64,000 bases of DNA from Candidatus Marsarchaeota G2 archaeon ECH_B_1 (lineage in GTDB: Archaea; Thermoproteota; Thermoprotei_A; Marsarchaeales; Marsarchaeaceae): NCBI GenBank assembly GCA_003019535.1, contig NEXG01000004.1:1-64000 (forward strand), written 5' to 3'. The notes under the pieces were generated by a model. The model worked only from the letters and a program-made list of their open reading frames with translations, searched no databases and had not been told where the DNA came from. The stretch's first letter is position 1. The number at the start of each line of letters is the position of its first letter. Of the stretch, positions 33,104-42,110 are shown in pieces. The position numbers and the translations under genes are program-made.

Positions 33104-34930
33104 TCACCTCCCATTACTCCCAGCGATATGCTGCTTGACGGCTTTTACAACCTCAATCGGATATATCGGTTCACCGTCATACTTCAAATAGTACTTCTGT
33201 ATTAAAACACCCGTCTCACGCCTGATGAGTTTCGCCATCTGCGCTGTATAGTTCTGCTCAACATCCATGAGTTCGCTGGCCTGCTTAAGCATGCTTTCAA
33301 CATCAGCTGGGAACGGGTAGATATCATAGAACTCGTAGCTGTTCACCTTGAAGCCGTCCCCCCAGAGTCTTTCAAGCGCCTCCCGCACAGGGAGAGAGGA
33401 GCTACCCCACGTAACTATGGTTAGATCCGCCTTATCGGGTCCGAAGACGTCGGGGGGATTCATCTCCTTAGCCACACCCTGAAGCTTAATCATCCTCTTA
33501 TTAAACTGCTTCCTACGCATATCCACAGCCTCCCTTAAACCCGCTAGAACATCGCTTAAATCGTGTCCAAACTCATCGTGCTCATCCGTCTTCGCAACAA
33601 ACATCAAACCCGGCGTACCGGGCAGCGCCCTCGGAGACACGCCGTCTTCGGTTAAAGCGTACCTTTTGAACCATACACCGTTATGCATGTCGGGAGCAGC
33701 CTCCTTAACGATCTTACCCCGCTCAATAGGTATGTTTGGGTTAAGGTTCTCAACGGTCGCGTACCCTCCATCACCGATGGCGAAGTCGAGAAGAACAATC
33801 ACTGGTAGCTGATATTTCTCAGCCAAGTTGAAAGCCCTGCCAGCCGTTCTAAAGGCATCCTCAGGTGAGCGTGGTGCGAGTATCACGCGAGGAAAATCAT
33901 CATGTGAGATGCCCAGCATCATGTTAAGGTCCCCCTGAGCAGTCTTGGTCGGTAAGCCCGTGCTTGGACCAGCTCTCATAACATCCACCACAACCAGGGG
34001 CGTCTCAGTCATAGCAGCCTGACCTATGGCTTCCTGCATAAGTGAGAATCCCCCACCACTCGTCGCGCATAGAGACCTTGCACCCGCCAACGAGGCGCCT
34101 ATAGTGGCGTTCACAACCGCTATCTCGTCTTCCCCTAGGAAAACTCTTACTCCAAACCTCTTAGCATTGGAAGCCATCCAGTGGAGTATGGGGCTTGCAG
34201 GACTCATGGGATAAGCGGCGTAGAAGCGGCATCCTGCGGCGACTGCGCCGAGAGCGAACGCGTAATCGGCGTGCATGAAGGTTCTCCTCTTCGTGTAATC
34301 ATAGGTAAGTTTTTTTAGTGTGCCGAACTGTTTGGAAAATTCATAACCATCTCTCGCGGCCTCAACGTTGCTTTTCTGAACGTCTGGTTTCCTAAAGAAC
34401 TGTTCTGATATCACATCACCCACAAGTTTGAAGTCGAGGCCTAGCAGGCCGCATAGGAGACCTATCGCTACAGTGTTCTTCATTATGGGTCTCTTCTCGT
34501 ATTTTAGCGCTATCTTCGTCAGAGGCGCGTCCACCTTGGTCACGTGATCAGGAAAGTCATGCTCCTTCACAACTGATGAATCATAGATTATCACCCCACC
34601 CCTATTCACATTCATATAGTGCTCATCATATGCGAGCTGGGTTAGGGCGACCAGATAATCTATTCCGAACCCCAGAGAGTAAACCCTGCTCTCACCGGCG
34701 TGGACGTGGAACCAAACGTGTCCACCTCTTATCAGAGACTGGTTGCCGTTATAAGTGGAGACGTATAAGCCGCTTCTGGAAAATATTTTTGTAACAATTT
34801 CACCAGCACTCTGTATACCGTCACCAGCAGCCGCACCCAATCTGACGGTTACATCCTTTGAGGATTCATCATCACTCATTTTATAAGCCAAAATAATGTT
34901 TGTCTCAACGACTATATTAGCGCTACTCAA
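33104..34930 (-). CDS. 2-oxoacid:ferredoxin oxidoreductase, fused gamma/alpha subunit
   Basis: 608 residues. The N-terminal third is the gamma domain (GAAAGDGIQSAGEIVTKIFSR, NGNQSLIRGGHVWF); residues from about 220 form the alpha pyrimidine-binding domain (FYAAYPMSPASPILHWMA, FLGEDEIAVVNATIGASLAGAR, TSGGGFSLMQEAIGQ). The motif that in Sulfolobus enzymes reads YPITPSSDE is YPMSPASP here, so substrate preference may differ. Start: TTG 34930 lies about 26 nt after a TATA box (leaderless), while ATG 34879 (MSDDESSK) is the alternative and gives the more typical N-terminus. Confidence 0.93.
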   Translation of the reverse strand: MSSANIVVETNIILAYKMSDDESSKDVTVRLGAAAGDGIQSAGEIVTKIFSRSGLYVSTYNGNQSLIRGGHVWFHVHAGESRVYSLGFGIDYLVALTQLAYDEHYMNVNRGGVIIYDSSVVKEHDFPDHVTKVDAPLTKIALKYEKRPIMKNTVAIGLLCGLLGLDFKLVGDVISEQFFRKPDVQKSNVEAARDGYEFSKQFGTLKKLTYDYTKRRTFMHADYAFALGAVAAGCRFYAAYPMSPASPILHWMASNAKRFGVRVFLGEDEIAVVNATIGASLAGARSLCATSGGGFSLMQEAIGQAAMTETPLVVVDVMRAGPSTGLPTKTAQGDLNMMLGISHDDFPRVILAPRSPEDAFRTAGRAFNLAEKYQLPVIVLLDFAIGDGGYATVENLNPNIPIERGKIVKEAAPDMHNGVWFKRYALTEDGVSPRALPGTPGLMFVAKTDEHDEFGHDLSDVLAGLREAVDMRRKQFNKRMIKLQGVAKEMNPPDVFGPDKADLTIVTWGSSSLPVREALERLWGDGFKVNSYEFYDIYPFPADVESMLKQASELMDVEQNYTAQMAKLIRRETGVLIQKYYLKYDGEPIYPIEVVKAVKQHIAGSNGR

Positions 34931-34952
34931 TATGGATTGTCTGTTAGCCGAC

Positions 34953-34960
34953 CTTTATAT
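34953..34960 (-). promoter_or_regulatory. TATA box of the oxidoreductase run
   Basis: ATATAAAG on the minus strand, preceded by a purine-rich BRE-like stretch. Its centre is about 26 nt before TTG 34930. It probably drives the series from 34930 down to 26472, which has gaps of 60 nt or less. Confidence 0.5.
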
Positions 34961-35045
34961 GAAAGGAGGCGGAATACGCGCTTCAGACCCATCGTGAACT
35001 GGAAGCCGAAAAAGCGGTAGCGGTTTTTCAGCTCTCGTAAAGGGC

Positions 35046-35528
35046 TTACTCTTCTATCCTGAAGGCGTCGCGTGGGTCTTCTTTTATGACCTTTAGCGCC
35101 ACAGCTGTGCTACTTCTCTCAACGCCGTCAATCTTCGTGAAGCTCTCGATGACGTGCTCAAGCTGCGCTCTGTTCTTAGCCCGGCTAAGCACTATAAAGT
35201 CGTTATCACCAAGAACGAAGTACACCCCCCACACCCCTTCAATGGCGGCGAGCTTCTTACCGACCTCCTCGGCATAATTGGGGCCATACTTCGCCCTTAT
35301 CAAAGAGACTGCGGTAAACTCGTTCTCAAGCTTGTCGTGGTCGAGCCAAGGCAAGATGCTCTTTATCACACCCATTCTCTGCAGTCGTTTAATTCTGTTG
35401 TGCACAGTGGATTTTGACACGCCCACGCTCTGAGCTATGTCTTTGAGGTTAAACTTACCATTGTGTAGCATAGAGCGTAGAATTTTCCTGTCCACACTAT
35501 CGATTTTCAGCGAACCTCTTCTTGCCAC
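35046..35528 (-). CDS. Lrp/AsnC-family transcriptional regulator
   Basis: 160 residues: N-terminal helix-turn-helix (DIAQSVGVSKSTVHNRIKRLQRMGVI, about residues 26-52) and a C-terminal RAM/ligand domain (GVWGVYFVLGDNDFIVL). Starts at GTG 35528, 24 nt after a strong TATA box. It lies upstream of the ferredoxin oxidoreductase genes on the same strand but with a separate promoter for the latter, so control of those genes is a reasonable but untested idea. Confidence 0.9.
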   Translation of the reverse strand: MARRGSLKIDSVDRKILRSMLHNGKFNLKDIAQSVGVSKSTVHNRIKRLQRMGVIKSILPWLDHDKLENEFTAVSLIRAKYGPNYAEEVGKKLAAIEGVWGVYFVLGDNDFIVLSRAKNRAQLEHVIESFTKIDGVERSSTAVALKVIKEDPRDAFRIEE

Positions 35529-35546
35529 AAGCTGTATAGTTTTACG

Positions 35547-35558
35547 GTATATATAAAT
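35547..35558 (-). promoter_or_regulatory. TATA box of the Lrp-family gene
   Basis: TTTATATATACC on the minus strand, about 24 nt before the GTG start at 35528, which predicts a leaderless mRNA. The flanks are A/T-rich and could hold autoregulatory sites. Confidence 0.55.
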
Positions 35559-35676
35559 TCATTTCATTAAATACAAACGCCTCATCTGATAACACAAACA
35601 TTCCCCGGGTTTATCACAGGAAAATGTTCAAGTCTTGTATAGTAAACTTTTTAGATTGCGGCGTTATCCTACTCTC

Positions 35677-36012
35677 ATGGATTCACCCTTTGAAATCCTG
35701 AGCGAACTTGTCAGTAAAGCCGCTCAGAACACGCGTCTCAAGGAGAAAACAAAGGATTGGAACAAGGTTTTTCAATTTAGACCCACAGATTCTGACCCAT
35801 TCTATCTGATTATCAAAGGAGGTGAGGTCAAGCTTGAGAAAGGGTCTGCACCGAACGCTGTCGCAACGATAGTCATGTCCGCAGGCGACATGGTTCAGCT
35901 GTTCAGAGGCCAACTCGACGCGGTTCAGGCGTTCTTTTCGGGTAAACTTAGAGTTGAGGGTAACATGTTCGAAGCCCAATCATTACAGTCACTAATTGAG
36001 GCAACCAGATAG
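35677..36012 (+). CDS. SCP2 sterol-binding domain protein
   Basis: A stand-alone SCP2-like domain of about 111 residues (FQFRPTDSDPFYLIIKGGEVKL, ATIVMSAGDMVQLFRGQLDAVQAFFSGKLRVEGN). Such domains bind lipids or acyl-CoA, and archaeal copies often sit near fatty-acid or isoprenoid metabolism. The frame is open to 35635, but ATG 35677 (MDSPFEIL) fits a TATA-like AAACTTTTTAG about 28 nt upstream and removes a basic, non-conserved leader. Confidence 0.85.
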   Translation: MDSPFEILSELVSKAAQNTRLKEKTKDWNKVFQFRPTDSDPFYLIIKGGEVKLEKGSAPNAVATIVMSAGDMVQLFRGQLDAVQAFFSGKLRVEGNMFEAQSLQSLIEATR

Positions 36013-36087
36013 CTAACAAACCAAGACACTCCTCTAGAAGGAGGCGCATCTTAGTAAAGCCTATTACGGATTTAGTGAATTGTTTAG

Positions 36088-36528
36088 TTGATGCCCTACA
36101 CGATTGAATGTATGCCTGAGAACGCTGACCTAACCGAGAAGAGAACGTATATGACGTGGAAGGCGCTCATAAGTCTGGCTTCCGAGGTCTACCCTGAAGC
36201 TTCACAGTTCTTCGCGGGCTTAGAGCAACCACACATAGCACAGCCACGTGAAGTTTTGGCTTGGAGGGTGGCTCTTAACAGGATAAAACTGATGCCCAAG
36301 AAGGAGCTACCATTCGACGTGAAGCAGTATGAGGAAGATTGGTACGTGGACTATGAGGCCATAGCAAAAAAACTCAACACAACTGTGCAACACGTGAGCA
36401 TAATGATTAGGTCGGCTGATAAGGACCTCATGATTAGGTCGGCTGAAGAGGTAGCTAACGCTGCGCTTCACTCCAACCAACTCAAGCACGAGATACGCTT
36501 AGCTGACAAATCAAGGTTCAAGGATTAA
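36088..36528 (+). CDS. Hypothetical protein with an internal 9-residue duplication
   Basis: A 146-residue soluble helical protein (MPYTIECMPENADL ... DKSRFKD). Near residue 108 the motif MIRSA[DE] is repeated at a 9-residue interval, encoded by a 17-nt perfect direct repeat. A segment YEAIAKKLNTTVQHVSIMI resembles a helix-turn-helix but is not decisive. It ends 12 nt before the GMP synthase gene and is probably cotranscribed with it. Family unknown. Confidence 0.65.
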   Translation: MMPYTIECMPENADLTEKRTYMTWKALISLASEVYPEASQFFAGLEQPHIAQPREVLAWRVALNRIKLMPKKELPFDVKQYEEDWYVDYEAIAKKLNTTVQHVSIMIRSADKDLMIRSAEEVANAALHSNQLKHEIRLADKSRFKD

Positions 36529-36540
36529 GGTTGGTAGAGA

Positions 36541-37755
36541 ATGTCCTCAACCCAGCCCTATGATGATGAAGAGCTGCTCAAAGCTTCCGCTCTGCCACCT
36601 TCTAAGCTAGTAGAGGAGTTAACAAGGCTCGTAAGGCAGAAGGCGGATGGAGAAAGCGTTCTTGCAGCGGTTTCCGGTGGAATAGATAGCATGGTTGCAG
36701 CACTGGTCACAATCAGGGCGCTCGGAGAGCGCGTACACCCGGTCTTCATAGACACAGGCTTCATGCGGGAAGGGGAGGCGGGGGAGGTCAAATCGAGCTT
36801 CGACCTCGTTTCGCCTCGTAAGCTCAGAGTAATTGATGCGAAAGAAAGGTTTTACGCCTCTGTTAAGGGTATTAGGGATGCGGAGAAAAAACGACTCGCC
36901 TTCAGGGAGACCTTCTACTCGGTACTAAGAGACCTTACGCATGAAATGAACGTGGGACTACTAGTACAGGGAACAATCGCGCCGGACTGGATAGAAACCA
37001 CTGGCGGCATAAAGACGCAGCACAACGTGTTACGCCAGCTGGGTATACGCACGGAGGAAAAGTTCGGTTTCAGACTGCTTGAGCCATTGGCTTACCTCTA
37101 CAAGGATCAAGTAAGGGCGCTTGGAGAGCAACTAGGACTTCCCCAAGCATTTATCTCAAGGCAACCATTCCCAGGTCCTGGGCTACTCGTAAGAGTGCCT
37201 GGTGAGGTAACCCGCATAAAAATAGATCTACTACGCGCCATCACAGCTGTTGTCGAGGAGAAAATGAATGGGCTTGGCGGCTCGCAGTGGTTCGCGGCGA
37301 TCTTCGATGCTGCAAACAAACGCGACCAACCACTCGTGAGCGAAGCAGATAACTGGGTTTTCACGCAGAGGGTTACAGGCGTCAAGGGGGATGCGAGGGT
37401 ATACGGGGGGTTGATCGGTGTTGGGCCAAGCGCCAAAACCTCACCGCGGGAATTCGACAACAAGGCCTACAGGCTTTACATGGATGCCAACACCCTTCTA
37501 CGGGAGGTTTTGAACACTTCAGACGAGTTCTTTAGGGTTTGTGTGAGGCTTGCGGCCAAGCATGACTCGCCTCAGGGATACAGCATAGTTATCAGAGCTG
37601 TCAAAACAAGCGACTTTATGACAGCGGATGTGCTAAGACCAAACTTCCCGACACTAAAATACCTCGCAGAAGAAACCCTGGAAATCCACCCCGATATAAG
37701 GGATGTATACTATGACGTGACCCCGAAGCCTCCAGCCACAATAGAATATGAGTGA
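36541..37755 (+). CDS. guaAB: GMP synthase subunit B (ATP-pyrophosphatase and dimerisation domains)
   Basis: Converts XMP to GMP using ammonia from a separate glutaminase. P-loop AAVSGGIDSMVAALV near residue 43, the PP-ATPase and dimerisation domains with FPGPGLLVRV, and the conserved C-terminal end PPATIE. No class I glutaminase domain is present, as in other archaea with split GMP synthetase. At 404 residues it is longer than the usual about 310, with extra sequence between residues 205 and 320. Confidence 0.93.
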   Translation: MSSTQPYDDEELLKASALPPSKLVEELTRLVRQKADGESVLAAVSGGIDSMVAALVTIRALGERVHPVFIDTGFMREGEAGEVKSSFDLVSPRKLRVIDAKERFYASVKGIRDAEKKRLAFRETFYSVLRDLTHEMNVGLLVQGTIAPDWIETTGGIKTQHNVLRQLGIRTEEKFGFRLLEPLAYLYKDQVRALGEQLGLPQAFISRQPFPGPGLLVRVPGEVTRIKIDLLRAITAVVEEKMNGLGGSQWFAAIFDAANKRDQPLVSEADNWVFTQRVTGVKGDARVYGGLIGVGPSAKTSPREFDNKAYRLYMDANTLLREVLNTSDEFFRVCVRLAAKHDSPQGYSIVIRAVKTSDFMTADVLRPNFPTLKYLAEETLEIHPDIRDVYYDVTPKPPATIEYE

Positions 37756-37969
37756 CCCACACCACTAGAGTAACTAGAGCTTGCTGGTTCAGCACCCAAC
37801 CACCCCGCCCACCTTTCCACCCCGTTTTATGCTTCGTTTAATTCGTAAAGGTGGAGTTTTGAGGGCATTTAAGGATGAGGGTGAACTGTTAGTAGCCTCC
37901 CAAACCCCTTGTACAAACAGATATATATTTCATGGTTTACCGTTTCGAGGATTCGCTTGATTCGTGGTT
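37756..37969. other. Intergenic region downstream of GMP synthase
   Basis: Contains an 8-bp inverted repeat CCACCTTT / AAAGGTGG (about 37809-37854, 30-nt spacer) and a TATA-like GATATATATTT at about 37919-37930 that points to the small frame at 37970. Confidence 0.4.
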
Positions 37970-38116
37970 ATGGCTGAGACGGTAAAATCGCACGCTAAAT
38001 CTAATCTGGGCGTACCTACTAAGCCATATTTCCATGAATATCTTGTAGCTCATCAACACGGGGCCTCAGAAGTAGCTATTCGATTACGTGGAGGGTTAAA
38101 ACGAGTTTATGGATAG
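37970..38116 (+). CDS. Possible 48-residue protein
   Basis: ATG 37970 opens a frame MAETVKSHAKSNLGVPTKPY... ending at TAG 38116. It has a balanced composition with a basic C-terminus (AIRLRGGLKRVYG), and a TATA box lies about 45 nt upstream, which would leave a 20-nt leader. It overlaps the 3' end of the convergent regulator gene by 21 nt. No family recognised; a degraded fragment cannot be excluded. Confidence 0.4.
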   Translation: MAETVKSHAKSNLGVPTKPYFHEYLVAHQHGASEVAIRLRGGLKRVYG

Positions 38117-38797
38117 AACGATGTGAAGTGGTTTGTCTGGTTCAATTTTGGACCTCCACTTATCGGTGACCGCGATGAGGAATGAGTAGCCGAGTACCTC
38201 GGCTCCAATCTGTTTTACGAGGTTCGTCAGAGCCTCCTGTGTTTCGCCACTCCTCACCAAGTCGTCCACTATAAGGCAGCGATCAGACCTGCGCAGGCTT
38301 GTTGCTGGAGCGTAGGCTGTAAGGAAGAGCCCCGAGTCGCCGATGGGTGCCTCCGAAGATATGAATCTCTTCACACCCTTCTCCCTCTCCTTCTTAGCTA
38401 TAACCATCTTCGCACCGAGTGCGTCGGCCACAAAGGCTGCGTAGGCGATGCCGTCTGAAGCCATGGTGACAACCCTGTTCGCCTTTAGGTCGCCGAACCT
38501 GACAGCCGCCTCGGCGGCGGCCAGCCTGAGCACCGAGGGGTTAGCGACAAGCTCTGTGTCATCAACCATCCCCGTTGGGTCAACGTGGACGTATTCCTTG
38601 AACAGATCGGTGAGGCCGAAATGCTCTGATAAGGTGGTTATCAGCTCTTTAGCCCTTTTCTCTGTGGGTATCACCCTACCCTTAACATATCTTGTGAGGA
38701 CGCTTGGTTTGAGACCAGTGTACTTCTCTAGTTCAGTGTACCTGTGCCTTTGCTTCACAGCTGTTAAGTAGTCTATGGCGCTAAGCCTTAGCCTCAT
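38096..38797 (-). CDS. GfcR-like transcriptional regulator: HTH plus phosphoribosyltransferase domain
   Basis: The N-terminal 70 residues form a helix-turn-helix (YTELEKYTGLKPSVLTRYVKG) and the rest is an orotate-PRTase-like domain with the PRPP loop CLIVDDLVRSGETQEAL. This architecture is that of PurR/GfcR-type regulators, in which the PRTase fold senses a ligand rather than catalyses. Haloarchaeal GfcR controls glycolytic genes. Frame is open to 38890, but starts at ATG 38797 (MRLRLSAID) or 38827 (MFSRRD, 14-nt overlap with gcvPB) are likelier. It follows the glycine cleavage genes on the same strand, which suggests that it senses a purine or one-carbon signal and may regulate them. Confidence 0.82.
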   Translation of the reverse strand: MRLRLSAIDYLTAVKQRHRYTELEKYTGLKPSVLTRYVKGRVIPTEKRAKELITTLSEHFGLTDLFKEYVHVDPTGMVDDTELVANPSVLRLAAAEAAVRFGDLKANRVVTMASDGIAYAAFVADALGAKMVIAKKEREKGVKRFISSEAPIGDSGLFLTAYAPATSLRRSDRCLIVDDLVRSGETQEALTNLVKQIGAEVLGYSFLIAVTDKWRSKIEPDKPLHIVLSINSF

Positions 38798-38813
38798 CGT
38801 GGCGACTTTATCC

Positions 38814-40292
38814 CTACGGCTGAACATATCCCAAATCCCTCCATGTGAGCTTAGGCTCCCTCGCAGCCCTGACTTCGTCGAGTCTGTCAACCGCCGTGTT
38901 GTTGGGGTCAGACGTTAAATCAGACTTAGCCGCATCTAGGAGACCCTGAATGTATTCGTCAACTTCCCGCTTGGTTTCGGACTCGGTGAATTCAACCATC
39001 AACGCTTCATCCACGAGCTGTGGGAAATAGATTGTTGGTGCATAACCCCACTTTAAGATATGCTTCGCTATATCAAAAGCCCTCTTCCCAATGGGCTTTG
39101 AGGATATCACGAACTCGTGCTTCCTCGGCTTACCGCCGAAAGGCAGTGAGTAAACTTGGGAAAGCCTCTTCGCCGCGTAGTTCGAAACTAACACGGAGTC
39201 CCTTGCCGCCTGCCTCAACCCCTCAAACCCAAGTGTGCGTATATAAGTGTACGCGCGTAAAAGCACCCCGAAGTTCCCGAACCCCTCCCTAACCCTCCCG
39301 ATGGACCTGCGAGAAGCATAGTCCCATGTATAGGAGCCATCCTCACTTTTCCTAAGCCTAGGTATGGGTAGATAATCCGCCAAGTGTTTCTTAACGGCCA
39401 CGGGCCCAGCACCGGGCCCACCTCCCCCGTGCGGCGTGGAGAAAGTCTTATGAAGGTTTAGGTGAGCTATGTCGAAACCAAGCTGTGCGGGTTTCACAAC
39501 GCCTATAAGCGCATTCATATTGGCGCCATCAAAATACATAAGCCCCCCGCAGGAGTGGACAGTATCACTGACCTCTAAGATCCGCTGCTCGAACAAGCCA
39601 AGTGTGTTCGGCACTGTAGCCATGAACGCGGCCACCCTATCATCACACAGCGCCCTAAAAGAGGGCATATCCACTTCTCCGTCCCGCATGGGCACAGGAA
39701 CCACTTCGAACCCAGCCATAGCGGCGCTCGCAAAGTTGCTCCCATGAGCAGTTTCAGGTATCAAGACCCTCCTTCTCTTATCTAGCTCACCCAGCTCCTT
39801 AAAGTAGGCCTTCGCCACAAGCATACCCACGAACTCCCCTTGGGAACCAGCCGCTGGCTGCAGTGTTATGGCATCCATACCTGTGAGCTCTATTAGGAAT
39901 AACTGGAGCTCCCAGATAACGCGCAGAGCACCCTGAACACTTGATTCATCCTGCGCTGGATGGAGCATAGAGAACCCGTGCAGGCCAGCCACCACATCGT
40001 CTATCTTCGGATTATACTTCATCGTGCAGCTTCCAAGAGGGTAGGAGCCGTTATCAACTCCAAAGTTCATCTGTGACAGCCGAACAAAGTGTCTTACAAC
40101 GTCGAGTTCAGAGATGGCTGGCAGCCTTGGGCTACGCATCCGTGCTAGATGTTCTGGGACATCCACACCGCCACCCAAGCCGTCTGGTACTGGTGGGGGA
40201 AGTCTAGATTGCTGGTCAAGCTCCACTAGAAGAGGCTCGTTGACTTTATCGGAGTGTTGATAAACAGCCTGCCTATACTTCAAACGCATCAT
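38814..40292 (-). CDS. gcvPB: Glycine dehydrogenase (decarboxylating) subunit 2
   Basis: C-terminal half of the P-protein, PLP-dependent, removes CO2 from glycine and passes aminomethyl to GcvH. The PLP lysine lies in LNLHKTFSTPHGGGGPG, with the flexible glycine loop after it. The frame opens at 40316, but the tandem ATGATG at 40292 overlaps the gcvPA stop (ATGA) and follows GGAGGT, so translation most likely begins there. Confidence 0.96.
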   Translation of the reverse strand: MMRLKYRQAVYQHSDKVNEPLLVELDQQSRLPPPVPDGLGGGVDVPEHLARMRSPRLPAISELDVVRHFVRLSQMNFGVDNGSYPLGSCTMKYNPKIDDVVAGLHGFSMLHPAQDESSVQGALRVIWELQLFLIELTGMDAITLQPAAGSQGEFVGMLVAKAYFKELGELDKRRRVLIPETAHGSNFASAAMAGFEVVPVPMRDGEVDMPSFRALCDDRVAAFMATVPNTLGLFEQRILEVSDTVHSCGGLMYFDGANMNALIGVVKPAQLGFDIAHLNLHKTFSTPHGGGGPGAGPVAVKKHLADYLPIPRLRKSEDGSYTWDYASRRSIGRVREGFGNFGVLLRAYTYIRTLGFEGLRQAARDSVLVSNYAAKRLSQVYSLPFGGKPRKHEFVISSKPIGKRAFDIAKHILKWGYAPTIYFPQLVDEALMVEFTESETKREVDEYIQGLLDAAKSDLTSDPNNTAVDRLDEVRAAREPKLTWRDLGYVQP

Positions 40293-41653
40293 ACCTCCAC
40301 TGATTCCTTTAAACACTCAATAAGTAAGTCTACGTGTTTTGGAGTTATCAACTCATTCACCCCAACAAGCCACCCTGAGACACCCATGTAGTTAATCTGT
40401 GTTGGTCCAAGCACACCTCGTGACCTTAAGCTCCGTTTAAAAACCGAAGCATTGATGTTACCCTCTACCACAAAGTCTTGGTAGCTGAACCCTTTGAAGC
40501 GTGGGCTAACGACGCCTTTAACCTCAGAAATCCTACGTTGAGTATACTTAGTGTTTGAAAGCACGGTGTGCGCTAAGCGTTTGAGACCATCGTACCCCAT
40601 TAAGGCGATGTACACAGCGCTCTGAAGGGCGAGTATTGCGCTGTTAGTGGTAATATTGGATGTAGCCTTCTCCTTCCTTATGTGCTGCTCCCTAGTTTGA
40701 AGCGTTATCACAAACCCTCTACGCCCGGAGCGGTCGACTGTGGCGCCCACAACCCTACCCGGCATGCTCCTCACGTACTCCCTTCTAACCGCGAAGACGC
40801 CTAAGGTTGGGCCACCATAACTCGGATACGCTCCAACTCCCTCCCCCACAGCGATGTCGGCCCCAACCTCGCCGGGTGGCTTAAATATCGCTAGCGAAAT
40901 CGTGTCGAAACCCTGACAAAACAGAGAGCCACGCCTATGGGCCTCTTCGGCCAATTCTCCTAGGCGGGGCTCAACCACACCAAAATAATTGGGACTCTCC
41001 GCATAGACCATCGCTGTGTCTGAGTCCAACTCGCTAAGGGCTCCCTCCAAGTCTGCTTCCCCTGATTCACCGTCGTGGCCGCATTCAACTACGCTGAGGT
41101 CACGTCCAAAGGCGTAGGTTTTGAGCACTTGAAGCCTCTCTGGGTTCACAGCGCCGCACACCACAATCTTCCTCCTACCCGTAACCCTATGGGCCATGTG
41201 CGCGGCTTCCCCGAGTGAGGTGCCGTAAGTATAGTGGGATGCATTAACGACATCCAAGGCTGTGAGCTCAGCCATCAGGGATTGGTATTCAAACAACGCT
41301 TGTAGCAGACCCTGAGAGATCTCGGGTTGGTATGGTGTGTACGATGTCAAAAACTCGCTTCTCTCAGCGATCTTCTGAACCACCGCTGGAACGTAGTGGA
41401 TGTGGTATCCTCCAAGAAAGCATGGATGCTCCATGCAGTTAGAGTTCTCCAAGCTCAGATTGAAAAGCTCACGGTAAACCTCGGCTTCAGATGTTGGCCT
41501 AGGTAGGCCGTGGAACTCGGATTTAACGGGGATATCACTGAATAATTCATCGACCGAGCTTATGCCAAGCTCCCTCAGCATCTCCCGTCTATCATTAGGT
41601 GTGAGCCCCAGGTAGGGATGGCTGAAGCTATCTGCTTCTGGCTCAGGCATCAC
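40289..41653 (-). CDS. gcvPA: Glycine dehydrogenase (decarboxylating) subunit 1
   Basis: N-terminal half of the P-protein, 454 residues, fold type I without the PLP lysine. It begins HPYLGLTPNDRREMLRELG and has the FLGGYHIHYVP and YTPYQPEISQGLLQALFEYQS segments of the family. It overlaps gcvH by 11 nt and gcvPB by 4 nt. Start may be GTG 41653 or ATG 41650. The split P-protein (PA/PB) is the archaeal and Firmicute form. Confidence 0.96.
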   Translation of the reverse strand: MMPEPEADSFSHPYLGLTPNDRREMLRELGISSVDELFSDIPVKSEFHGLPRPTSEAEVYRELFNLSLENSNCMEHPCFLGGYHIHYVPAVVQKIAERSEFLTSYTPYQPEISQGLLQALFEYQSLMAELTALDVVNASHYTYGTSLGEAAHMAHRVTGRRKIVVCGAVNPERLQVLKTYAFGRDLSVVECGHDGESGEADLEGALSELDSDTAMVYAESPNYFGVVEPRLGELAEEAHRRGSLFCQGFDTISLAIFKPPGEVGADIAVGEGVGAYPSYGGPTLGVFAVRREYVRSMPGRVVGATVDRSGRRGFVITLQTREQHIRKEKATSNITTNSAILALQSAVYIALMGYDGLKRLAHTVLSNTKYTQRRISEVKGVVSPRFKGFSYQDFVVEGNINASVFKRSLRSRGVLGPTQINYMGVSGWLVGVNELITPKHVDLLIECLKESVEV

Positions 41654-42041
41654 TCAACCCTTCTATGAGCCGGCGATACTCTTCGGGTTTGAGCAGTAGT
41701 TTGATTTCCTCCTCGAGCCTTTCGGGTTTAAGCTTAAACAGCCAACCTTTACCGTAGGGGTCACGGTTCACTACACCTGGGTCCATTGATACTTCAGTGT
41801 TTACTTCTACAACTGTGCCGCTCAGGGGGGAGTAAACGTCCGAAACGGCCTTGAATGACTCAATACTGCAAGCTGGCTTCATGTACTCGAGCCTAGCGCC
41901 CACTTTTGGTAGGTCTACGACCACCACGTCCCCAAGCTTCGACTGCGCGTAGTCGGTGATGCCCACAGTGCATATCCCCTGCTCAACCCTAACCCATTCG
42001 TGCTCCTTACTATATAGTATACCTTCCGGTATGGCGGACAT
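41643..42041 (-). CDS. gcvH: Glycine cleavage system H protein
   Basis: Lipoyl carrier of 132 residues. The lipoyl lysine is Lys64 in SIESFKAVSDVYSP, within the typical YSKEHEWV...VGITDYAQSKLGD frame. It needs LipA (25565) and an E3 (57927), both in this window. Located 69 nt after gcvT and overlapping gcvPA. Confidence 0.97.
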   Translation of the reverse strand: MSAIPEGILYSKEHEWVRVEQGICTVGITDYAQSKLGDVVVVDLPKVGARLEYMKPACSIESFKAVSDVYSPLSGTVVEVNTEVSMDPGVVNRDPYGKGWLFKLKPERLEEEIKLLLKPEEYRRLIEGLSDA

Positions 42042-42110
42042 CCTGAATTTCCTAGCCCTCCATATACTTAAGCGTGTTTTAAGCCACCTATTCTTCCGAA
42101 CCCTATAAGT

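Noticed and set aside
37809-37854. CCACCTTT/AAAGGTGG as a transcription terminator
   Set aside because: The 30-nt spacer and lack of a T-run do not fit a terminator; left as a plain inverted repeat.
38798-38890. N-terminal extension of the GfcR-like gene
   Set aside because: Lies inside gcvPB; internal ATG codons fit the HTH start better.
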